DNA from: Tetradesmus obliquus
Lineage: Eukaryota; Chlorophyta; Chlorophyceae; Sphaeropleales; Scenedesmaceae
Assembly: GCA_030272155.1 (NCBI GenBank)
Contig: CP126199.1
Span: 5,444,501 to 5,508,500 of the forward strand
DNA length: 64,000 nt
Direction: 5' to 3'
The notes under the pieces are model-generated. The model was not told the DNA's origin and searched no databases. It worked only from the letters and a program-made list of their open reading frames with translations. Both the position numbers and the translations under genes were made by a program. Positions 45,266 through 55,151 of this stretch are shown here, piece by piece. Within the stretch, counting starts at the first letter, position 1, and each line of letters opens with the position of its first letter.

Positions 45266-47846
45266 GTGCAGGCGTTGATGGTGGTGTGTCTGGCCCTGCC
45301 TCCTGGCAGTACTACCACCCCCTCAACGCCAAGGTCTGGCAGAAGATGCAGCCCGCACTGCCCCGCGACACACGCGAGACACATGGCGGCACAGCCAGGC
45401 GCCTGGCAGCTGTTGATGGCGACACTGGCCCGGCCTCTTATGCATTCGGCCCACTCGAGCTTCCCAAGCGAGGGCAGCTTCCTCGCGAGCCAACTTTCGA
45501 GCGCCACGCATTCCCAAAGTGGGTCGTCAATCCAGCCGCCATCGCACGTGCAGCGGCAAAGGTTGACCGCAAGCTGCTCGATGGAGGGGCAACAGGCCCG
45601 GCTTCTGAGCTGTCTGCGATTGGAGCTGTCCCAATCGACCTGCCGTACAAAGGCGAGCTGCCAACTGTACCAGACTTTGAGCATCGTGCAATGAATGGTC
45701 CAATTGAAGAGGGAGAGGAGGTGGATGGCGGTGCCCGGCTGCTGCTGGGTGGTGGCGGCAGCCCTGACAGCTGGCAGCGCTGGGGCGGCAAGCCCGAGTT
45801 TGAAAAGGTGTGGCAGGCCAGCAGCAGCATGCCGCTGCCGCGCGGGCGGCGCGAGACGCACGGCGGGGCGAGGAGGCTGCAGGAAGGTGCGCAGAAGGTG
45901 TTTCAAATGTTTTTTGCTGCTTCTGACAAGCCGTGGCACAGCTGTGAATGCTGCTCCTGTGCTGCCGCGACCTTTGCCACGCGCCGGTCCTATCCTGCAC
46001 ACGTTCACATCCTGCAAGCAGTCGCACAACTCAGTGTACGCATGATCAGTTATACGCCTGTAGGGTAGTTTTGACTGCTGCTTTCACTGCCAACAGTGGT
46101 GATGCCCTGATTACACATTTAAAACTCCCGATCTTGTTCAATCCTGCTTTCAGGTGGCACATCAGGCCCTGCATCCTGGCATTACTACCACCCCCTGAAT
46201 GCAAAGATCTGGCAAAAGATGCAGCCTGCACTGCCAAGAGACATACGCGAGACGCATGGCGGCACAGCCAGGCGCCTGGCAGGTGCGTGTGTGCTGACAC
46301 CTAGGCAGCAGGTGCTAATCTGCTTCTGCATGTGGCGAGATCTTCCACTAAATGAAAAATGTTGCTGCCACCAGCTGCTAGAAGCGGTGCAGATGTTGAG
46401 TCCTGAGGGTGTGCTGTATATGTGTGATGCCAGCTGACCTGCTGCTGCGCTGGCAAGTGCTGATGGCAGAGCACAACTGCATCCCACACCGTCCTGCAGA
46501 GCACGGGCAGCCAAGCTGCTGCTGCATCTCCCGTGTAGCGATATGACTGCAGTGTCATGTCTGACACACCACATCTGTACCACCAACCCGCAGGCATCAG
46601 CAGCAGCGGCCACTCTGGCCCAGGTGCCGAGATGTTTGCCTGACCATAGTGCTGCACCTGCTGCCACATTTTACTCACCCACAGGCATTGACAGCGGAGG
46701 CCATTCTGGCCCGAGTGCCGAGATGTTTGGCCCAGTGGAGCTCCCCAAGCGCACAAAGCTGCCCACAGAACCCGACTTTGAGCGCCGCGCAGTGACAAAG
46801 CCAGATCAGGTGCAGAAGCCAGAGGCCCGCATTGGCGGTGCACGGCTGCTGCTGGGTGGTGGTGGCGGCCCTGACAGCTGGCAGCGCTGGGGCGGCAAGC
46901 CCGAGTTTGAAAAGGTGTGGCAGGCCAGCAGCAGCATGCCGCTGCCGCGCAAGCCGCGTGAGACGCACGGCGGGGCGAGGAAGTTGGCAGGTGGGCACGG
47001 CAGGCGGCCTGTGCGCTACGTTGCAGCAGCTGCTTCTCTTTCCTGGCTAGATCCTTTGCACCTTTGTTGAGCCGTCAGAACTCTGAGTCACACGAGATTG
47101 CTGCAGCAGCTTACTAGTGTTTAAGGCATGCTGCGCATATCTGCATTCCCGCCTCACCTTGCCGCTGCTGCCACCGCTGCTGCGTTCATCTCTCCTTGGC
47201 ACTGCTGCGCCGCATTTGCAGGTGACTGGGGGTCCCGCATCCGGCCGCAGCTTCGGAACGAAGAGACTGCAGCAGATGTGAGGCTCCTGCAGGTCACAGC
47301 AGCCCTCAGGCATTTGCTCGGTGCGCATTGCGATGTTGCTTTGTAGCATGGCTGCGCACAGCAGCATTGACAGCTGACCTCTGCATGTTGCTGTGGCTTT
47401 GATGATGTGTCGAACTGCAAGTGTGCACATCGAAGCAGCGTATTGCGTATGGCAATGTACAGCAACAGAGCATCACCAGGAGTATGCGTGTCACTTGCTG
47501 AACCAGCAGGCACCCAGCTCAACTCAAACTGCACCGCCAAACATGCCAGCTGCGTCCTACAGTATGGCACAGCATTCAACGGTCCGCTGATGCACATTAT
47601 GAACCCTGCTGTTGCTGCTGCTGCCACCTGCCAATGCAACACTTATGCACACTTGCAGGAGCAGAGGCTGTAGAGGACCACAGGTACCGCGGGGACCACA
47701 AGGGCAAGGCGCGTGTGTATGAAATTGCCGTTCCAGCCCCTGACATGGAACAGAAAGCTGCTGCAAGGGATTCACAGGGCTTTGCAGCATCCAGGGATGA
47801 GGCACAGTACAACCCTGCTGCTGTGCGGTTTGCGAGCATGGGTTGA
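43868..47846 (+). CDS. Secreted modular repeat protein, unknown family
   Basis: Eight exons: 43868-43925, 44350-44514, 44660-44797, 45272-45886, 46154-46282, 46685-46990, 47222-47320 and 47659-47846 (565 aa). Every internal intron is phase 1, so exons 2-7 are symmetric and can be duplicated or skipped without a frameshift. Exon 1 encodes a signal peptide (LFAVIVAALALMLAG). The body is built from related modules with a core of GPASW, then KxWQKMQPALPRDxRETHGGTARRLA (exon 3, start of exon 4, exon 5) and a variant PDSWQRWGGKPEFEKVWQAS, then LPR-x2-RETHGGAR (end of exon 4, exon 6). Linker modules contain ELPKRxxLPxEPxFERxA. I do not recognise the family. Absence of Cys pairs and abundance of Trp, Pro and charged residues suggest a fibrous or wall-associated protein, but that is speculation. 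Confidence 0.78.
45218..45271 (+). repeat. (CTG)n tract before exon 4 acceptor
   Basis: About 15 CTG triplets immediately precede CGTGCAG, the acceptor of exon 4 of the modular protein. The same but shorter arrangement precedes exon 3 at 44640-44659. Confidence 0.85.
46591..46642 (+). repeat. Aborted head copy of exon 6 of the modular protein
   Basis: CCGCAG plus codons for GISSSGHSGPGAEMF recurs about 90 bp before the true exon 6 (GIDSGGHSGPSAEMF) and ends in TGA. Confidence 0.85.
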
Positions 47847-50315
47847 GGAGTGGCTGGTGTGTGTGTGGCATTGACAGTCATCTGAAGTTGGTAACAACGT
47901 TGTTGCTGCTGCTGGCAGCAGTTGTGGCTGCTGAGCTGGCAACTGAGTGTGGCCAGCAGCTGCAGAAGGCTGGGGTTGCAACGTTGACGGCTACCAGGCA
48001 TTTCAGATGGAGTTGTTGTTGCTGGGTAGCAGCCTGGCATTGTTGCAGCCTGGCAGGCTCAGGATTTTGCGACAGCAGAGAGATGAGCTGGGATTGCAGC
48101 TACCGGGCACTTGAGTATGCATGTATGCTGCAGTTTGTGGCAGTGTATTATGCGTGTGGGGCTTCACAATCGTGCTGCAACAGCAAAGCCAGCATAGTGA
48201 TGCAGCTTGGACATAGTGTGGGTGAAGGGGAGTCATGCAGAGTGTGCTGTGCGCTGCATTGCACCCTGTACAATTTTGATCGAGTTTACAAAGCAGGCAC
48301 ACATGCTTTGCGGGTGCTGTTTCTGTTACTGGCCCACCCCAGTCACTGGTCAGTCACCAAAGTTCAGCCATTGCCTTGCTGGCTGTGATGTCAAGTAGTG
48401 GATGCTGTTGTTGTTCTCAGTGTGACCACCGCAAGCGTGTGGCACAGTATGGCATAAGCTGCACATTGCATGCAAGCATACACAAGGCCACGAGCCTGGC
48501 ACCATTTCATCTGCATGCAACCCTTGCTGCTCCCCGCTTGGGGATGGCACCATTTCATTCACACTGTGAACACCATCCTGTCAGATAGATCCCTTGCTTT
48601 GTCCTGTGCCACACCACTTTGCCACACTGTGCAATCCTCTTGTATGCATGCCTCACTCCAACTTTTACTTGTGTAGATTATCAGCAGCTCTGGTTTATCG
48701 GTCTTGTGAGCCTGGACAGAACTGCGTCAGCATGTGAAGTAGTGATCATGGAAAGGATTGCAGCAGCATGGGCTCTCCGTTGACTCGTCGCTGTTCTTCA
48801 AGTTGTTGCAGCTGCTGCAGTCTCTTGCTGTGCTTCAGGGCCCCACTGGGCTAGCAGTGGATAGCCAGAGGTGAGGCAGTTGCTTGTCAAGAAGGGGCTA
48901 GCACCAAAAACTCGCAGTTTTGTATAGTGTCGGGCGTCTCACATGGTCAGTTACAAGAACTGACCTTTTGACTAGTTTTTGAACCTCACGACCTTGTGCA
49001 CGCTGCAATGCTTGGTGGCGGTGGCTGCTGCTCTGGTCACATGGCGTCCAGTCAGCTGCTGTAACATGCAGCTGAAGCACCACATGCAACTGTTGCACCA
49101 TGTGGCCAATATTTGAGCAGCCTGCAGGGCCTGCACATGGCTGTGTTTCTTTGCTAAGGGGAGTGGCATGTGGTGCTGCCATGTCATTGTAGGTTACCAG
49201 AGAGTTTCATGTCATACTGTGATAGCTCGCAACAGCATGCTGCGCAGCCCTGCAACATGCAGCCGCAGCTGCCGCAGGCTGCCGCCGTGCCGTGGCGTGT
49301 CTCGTTGTTGACGCTGCCACTTCAAGCGGCACAGCCATACCTAGCCACAAGGTTGTTACCACTGGTTGCAGCATGCATGGTCGTGGTGTTGTTTAACAAA
49401 GGCATGTCGACCTTGCCATCATGTCCAGCACCAGTGATGAGCGGACACTGCTGCACTTGCGGCGCATTGTATGGAGGGACTGCGGCTCTGCTCAGCAAAA
49501 AATGACTGATGCTGATGCTGCAACCCGATGCATGCGAAGCACACGTGTTGACAGGCCTGCGTGGCAGCAGCGAAGCCTCAGCATGCAGCTGTGTGCTGGG
49601 TGCTCGCACGACTTGCTACAGCTTAGGACTATACCAGGGGCTATGCCTTGCAGGTCTGCAGTGGCATGATGTGAATGTAACATACAACCATGCATGTTGC
49701 TAAAGGATGCCAACACAATGTGCGAAGCCGCAAATGGCGGCAGCACAGTGGCAGTACAGCATCAGCCACAACAGATACAAACATTATCAGGTGTGCCTTT
49801 GACGAAGCTTTCTGCGTCATGCACCAGTGGCCTCTGATCGCAAAGTCCTGCCTATACACACCCACTTACACTGCTGTTACCCAAACGACGCAACACCACG
49901 CGCATCAACACCTGCATGGTTACACACCATGGCTGGCAAGCACTGCACACGCCTTGCTGCTACCAGCACTGCTGGTGGCACACTGCTGTGTAGCATCAGC
50001 TGGCAGTGCCAGACTGAGCAGAAGCCCTGCTTGCGCTGAACAATGTTGCTGGTGCTGCTGCTGCTGCAGCTGGGCAAGGTATGCAGCTACTTGCAGCTCA
50101 TCATTCCTGCAGCAAGTGTTTTGCACAGCAGGGTGGACGACAGCAAGTGTTAGTTGTGCAGCTGCTGTGCAATGTAATTGCAGCTGCTGGCCGGCGAGCA
50201 TCCGAGTCAGCTGCTGTGACAATGCTATTTGTAGCACATGTCACCACTGATAGCTGCAGGCCTGCTGCATCACATGTACCACCCGTTCCACACACGGCTC
50301 CTGGCTAGCTGACTG
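47847..50315. other. Gene-poor stretch
   Basis: About 2.5 kb with short overlapping ORFs on both strands but no splice-consistent gene, recognisable domain or repeat. Confidence 0.35.
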
Positions 50316-51047
50316 GTGCACACTGCCAGGCTGCGCTGGTATCATCTAGGCCAGGATCATTGCTACTTAGCGCTGCTGATGTATTTAATTCTAGTTGACT
50401 GTGTGCCTCACCTGGCCAAGATGGCATTCAGCGCATACAGCTCAACTCGCCGCCGCTCCCTGTGCTGCAGCATGGTGGGAGACGCTGATGCAACAGCAGC
50501 AGCTGCTGCAGCCGTTGCCCTGCAGGTGCTGATGCAGCTCCCCCTTGGGCTGGATGGCACCAGCCGGCTGCTTGCAGGAACAGCTGCCTGCTTGCTGCTG
50601 CCCATGCTGCTGCTGCTGCTGTTCCGTGCAGGACTTCTGCTTGGGCTGCGCAGCAGGCAACTCTCCAGGCTGCTGCGCAGCATGTTGGGGCTGCTGGGGA
50701 GCAGCATGCTGTGTGCTGTTGGGCTCCTTGGCAGCCTGCTGCTGTCTGCTTGGCTGCTTGCAGGACAAGCAACACGTGCCGGCCTTGCAGGAGAGCAGCA
50801 TGCTGCTTGCCGCCTTGCAGGACAAGCGGTTGGCGTTGCAGGGTCTGCATCTGCACCCTCTGCTTGCTGCCCACAAGTTGGTGAGAAGACGGTGCCTGTT
50901 TCCGCTGCCTCTGTTGCCGCTGTTTCCAGTACAGGCAATGACAGCCTGTTGACTTTGGTAGACGTGCTGCTGCATGTTTCGCTGGTAAGTTCATTGTGTT
51001 TCGTTGCGCTGCTGCTGGTTCCAGACTTCTCATCAGCTGAAACTTGA
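50316..51047 (+). CDS. Doubtful polytopic membrane protein ORF
   Basis: A 243-codon open frame with several hydrophobic stretches ([20 protein letters not shown], then SMLCAVGLLGSLLLSAWLLA, then a final VALLLV segment). The likely coding start is the internal Met at 50421 (MAFSAYSS). No family recognised. An overlapping minus-strand frame at 50408-51298 is equally long but low-complexity. Leu-rich frames arise easily from CTG-rich DNA, so this may be spurious or one exon of a larger gene. Confidence 0.25.
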   Translation: MHTARLRWYHLGQDHCYLALLMYLILVDCVPHLAKMAFSAYSSTRRRSLCCSMVGDADATAAAAAAVALQVLMQLPLGLDGTSRLLAGTAACLLLPMLLLLLFRAGLLLGLRSRQLSRLLRSMLGLLGSSMLCAVGLLGSLLLSAWLLAGQATRAGLAGEQHAACRLAGQAVGVAGSASAPSACCPQVGEKTVPVSAASVAAVSSTGNDSLLTLVDVLLHVSLVSSLCFVALLLVPDFSSAET

Positions 51048-52443
51048 GCTGCTACTGCTGTGCCAGGGGCTGCTGGAATCTTGGAAGGACGTACTTTTGC
51101 TGTAGTCTTCAGTGCTTTGAGTGTACATCTGGCGTTGTGTTCATTGCAGCCTTGCTTATTGCTGTGGCAGGAAGACGTGCTGCTGCTGTTCTGCTTCCCT
51201 TGCTGTTGCTGCTGGCAAGTGCTGGTGAGGCAAGCTGCCGCTGTGTGCGTTTCATGTGAACCATGCAGGCCATTAGATGGACCTTCGCCCCCCTGCAAAC
51301 AAGATGGCAGCCAATTGGATGTGACTGAGCATCCATTGCAAGTGGATGTTGCAGTATCAGGTGCAAGCTGCTGCTTGACAATGCTACAGGACGCAACTAC
51401 TCAGCATACTTGCCTTGACTGCATTGAGGTTGCCTTTCAACACAGCAGTTTCAGCTGTAAGCCTGCCGGAGTCTGCAACGCCACGCAGCTGTTGGCATTT
51501 GGCGTTCCCTCCACTGAGCTGCAGCACCACCAGGCCCGGTACAACAGGCTGCTGCTTCACCGCTACCATGCGTGAACAGGGATTTTTGGCAGCACATTAC
51601 AGGGCAATGAAACTGCAAACATGCAGTGAGAGCACAGGAGCTCAGGGTCCGTACGCACGTAGGACGTGGCAAGCACCAGGCTCGTAGAGGAACCGCGACC
51701 GAAGTCTGTCTGAACTTTTATTCAGTGGGTGCGCTCGATAAACACAGCCTTCGTGTCCATGGTGAGCCACGCTGCTGGGCTCAGGCAATGTTGAGTTTGG
51801 ACAGTGGCCTGGCCAGGCCAGGTCTTGTCACACCAGGGTTGTGGCTACATGCATGCACAGTTCAAGAGTCCAGAACAATGAGAAGAGCGTCGGATTACAG
51901 CTGAAGCAGCTAAGGATGCAACACTGCAGATGCTGCAAGCAAAAACGGTACCTGCTGTCTGCTGCAAGCACGTGCGGGAACAAGTGGGCCAGGCACAACT
52001 GATGCACAACAGTGTCCACTGGGGCTGGTGTACAGAACAAAGGCAGCAGTGCCTGTGCCAGCCAATGTGGTTGGCTAACAAGATGATTGCAATCAGTAAC
52101 AGGTACCACAACGCCCTAGGTATGGCGACCATTTGTAGCACTTCCTGCAAAGCACACACGTGTGCTGTTGTGCAGCAACACTACTATACTACGTCAATTG
52201 CCAGTTGCCTTGTGACGGGCCTAGCCGAGGTCACTCCACACAGCCCAGCAACAGCAGCTCAATCGCATTTGCCGTCAACTGCACCAGGACACAGCTTACA
52301 CGCAAAGAAATGACCAGCAACAACGCTGCTGCATGCCATACACGCTGACCGCTAGCAGGCACATGCGGCTGCACGGCTGCACAGCAGCACACGCAGCAGC
52401 TGCACCCTACCAGTTCCTCCTTGCCATGCAACCCCTGCTGCTG
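51048..52443. other. Non-coding region
   Basis: Contains the 3' region of the minus-strand DnaJ gene, with TTACA (TGTAA on the minus strand) at 52296-52300, 144 nt past its stop. No other feature supported. Confidence 0.35.
52296..52300 (-). terminator. Candidate TGTAA polyadenylation signal
   Basis: TGTAA on the minus strand, 144 nt after the DnaJ gene stop. Support is positional. Confidence 0.3.
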
Positions 52444-53566
52444 CTATCTGCTGCCGTCCGCTGCTTCTGCTTCCCACTTTGCTTCCGCTTCCCGCTTCGC
52501 CCGCAGCCGCGCCTGCGCCTCCTTGTACCTGTTTATGTCCACTACCTGCGTGTTAGCCGCCCAGGGGTTGTGTGATGTGACCTGGCCGTTGACCACGAAG
52601 GAATCCGGCCGCCAGTTCTCTGGCGCCCGCTCCTCCTCCTCCTCTCGCTTGTCAGTCAAGATGCTGCACGACGCAGCAGCAGCCGCAGCAGCAGCAGCAG
52701 CAGCAGGCAGCAGGTGGCACGCATGCTCACTTCAGCCATGTACAGATGCTGTAGGTGGTGCAACATGCAGCCACAAGCAGTTGTGCCTCACATGCTGCAA
52801 CGCAGCGCAAACTATGCCAGCTGCAACGCTAGAGCCACAGCACAAACCCATTACAATGCACACAACCCTCCAGACCTGTACGTAGCAACCCAAAACATCT
52901 CTCACCTCTGCAGGATGGCCACTCCTGCTGCAATGGAAGGGATGGCCAGCAGCCCCATCATGCTCAGCAGCGCAGCACTGCACCCCCAATTGCAGCCAAA
53001 AACCCAACCCTCACGTCTGCAGTATAGCCACTCCTGCTGCAATGGAGGGGATGGACAGCAGGCCCATCACGCCCCTGCCCCAGAAACACAACTCTAAACA
53101 TCAATCACACCAAACATCTCTCTCATTTCTGCAGTATGGCCACTCCTGCTGCAATGGAGGATATGGCCAGCAGCTCCATCATGCTCAGCAGCGCAACACT
53201 GCACCCTCAACTGCAGCCAAAGATTTAACGCCCTCACCTCTGCAGTATGGCCACCCCTGCTGCAATGGAGGGTATGGCCAGCAGCCCCATCATGCTCAGT
53301 AGGGCCAAGTTGTTGCGCCCGCTGCGCATCATGGCCCGATAGAAGCCCCACTCCGTCTCGTGGCCTGCGCAGCAGCCAAGACACCACAGACAACAGATCA
53401 GCTGCATGTGCCACACACATGTCAAACAGCACGACACATGAAATTCTGCTGCTGCTGCTGCTGCAGGTCGTTGCGGCCGCATGTGAGGCAGCACACCTGC
53501 AGATGCGTAACCACTGCTAGAACCTGCAGCACCTGCAGGTTGCAAGCTGCCCCTGGACAACAGGCA

Positions 53567-53600
<34 letters not shown>

Positions 53601-54138
53601 CCGCACCTGCATACTGCCCCCAGGGCACGCGCCCGTCTGCCGAGTGTGCGTGCCAGTAGGCCTCTGCGTGGTGCGCATTGGGAGCAGAGCCGGGCGGTGG
53701 CGGCCTGTAGCCCGCCTCGTGCTGCAGGATGGCCTCGTACGCCAGCTTGACCTGCGGTGGTTTTGTAACAATGTTAATATGTTATTTTGTGTCAAATTAG
53801 ACTGATGTAACAAGGTGCCCCATGGGTGTGGGTTCAGCAGGCGCGGGCTTGGAAGGCAGGGCTGGGAAGAAGTGAGCAGTTTGCTTGGTGTGGCACCTGC
53901 AGGTCCTGCAAACAGTACGCTGCAAAGGCTGCAGTGCACATCGTATGCTGCCTTGCTGCACTGCTGAACGCCTTGTCAAGTAAAGCCGCAGCAGTACAAG
54001 CTCAGGCACCAGCATGCCATTACTGACACTATTGTGCTGTTCGCACCTCTTTGAACTTAGCCTCTGCTGTCACGCGTGCATCTGGCGCTGCCTTGTCAGG
54101 GTGGTACTGCCACACCAGCTTCCTGAACGCCTCCTTCA

Positions 54139-54175
<37 letters not shown>

Positions 54176-54724
54176 TCGTAGGCAGAAGGTTATGTGGCAG
54201 GGGGGCCGTGCCTGCCTGCCAGCTGCCTCGAAGAGCTCCACAGCTGCCCCTATGCGCAAAGTGGCTGCAGCTGCTGCAGTGGGGGATGCAAATGCATCGA
54301 GAGCAGGAGGTAAAGGCTCGTTTTGCTGTATGTTCTGGGCCACAGAGCTACATGTGTCGTATAGCAGTACACTGTTTATAGGTCCTTGCTGCTGCCAGGC
54401 TGACGAGTGCATTGCCTGGCTGAAGCCACGGCATATACAACCATGATAACCTGACATCATGCCAAATGTTACACATGTGTTTCAGCTAGCTGATGAGCTG
54501 CAGAGCAAGTAAGTTGGCAGCCCACCACTGTGATGACAAAAGATAACAGCATGAGCACCATGCCCAGCAGCAGCAGCAACAGCAGCAGCATCTGCTGAAC
54601 TGCTGCTGGGTGCCGCATGGGGCCCAAGCCTGTTGTAAGCTAGTATGTTACGAGTTATTAATTGCCTCACCTGATCTTTTGGAGCGTTAGGCTCCAGCCC
54701 TAGGACGTGGTACGGAGTTGCCAT
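52444..54724 (-). CDS. DnaJ-domain (Hsp40) protein with C-terminal membrane segment
   Basis: Five exons on the minus strand: 54671-54724, 54047-54139, 53607-53751, 53238-53364 and 52444-52663 (212 aa), phase consistent. The J domain occupies residues 1-65: TPYHVLGLEPNAPKDQ (helix I), VKEAFRKLVWQYHPDKAA with the HPD motif (about residues 31-33) that stimulates Hsp70 ATPase, and KFKEVKLAYEAIL (helix III-IV). A Pro/His-rich spacer follows. Exon 4 encodes one hydrophobic span (LALLSMMGLLAIPSIAAGVAIL). The tail is charged, with KEAQARLRAKREAEAKWEAE. There is no Gly/Phe region or zinc finger, so it is a type III J protein, presumably anchored in an organelle or ER membrane and recruiting an Hsp70. 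It is divergent from the carboxypeptidase gene, 427 bp away. Confidence 0.82.
52906..53205 (-). repeat. Three tail copies of DnaJ exon 4
   Basis: The transmembrane codons at the end of exon 4 (MMGLLAIPSIAAGVAILQ) and the donor recur at about 52906-52970, 53019-53080 and 53128-53200, at a spacing of about 110 bp and downstream of the true exon on the minus strand. Confidence 0.88.
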
Positions 54725-55151
54725 CGCTGCAAGGCTCCGCGCCGGCTAGATGTGCAACCAAAGTTAACGTCTGACGTCAGCGAGATTTCTAGCAGCAGAT
54801 CAGTTGCTCAAGCGGAAGCGAGCGCAAGTTCGTGTCGGAGCTGGTGCGGGTGAGCAAGCCAGTGTAAAACTTACGTGCTATTTATGTTCAAGATACTGTA
54901 ACAGTCACTTGTTTGCAGCGCTTTTTCGGTGTCAGCAGCAGTTATGAATGCATGACACCTGGGTTCAGTGGTTTGAAGGGTGGAACGCGAATGTAAGGTC
55001 ACTGGCTCATTTGTTGTACAGTATACTGTAGAAGCTGCAGGCTTTGCTGACTGATTCTATAGTGTTTGTCTGGCCTAAGCTACAGGGCATCAAGGCCGGC
55101 TGTTGTTTCGTTCCGAGCTTTTGAACAGCCCTACTTAGCTCAGGCATCGAC
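54725..55151. promoter_or_regulatory. Probable bidirectional promoter
   Basis: Only 427 bp separate the divergent start codons of the DnaJ gene (minus) and the carboxypeptidase gene (plus), so both promoters must lie here or overlap. No specific element was identified. Confidence 0.45.

Noticed and set aside
50408..51298. Minus-strand 296-codon ORF
   Set aside because: Composition is Ala/Ser/Thr-rich as expected from the reverse of CTG-rich DNA; no domain or splice context.
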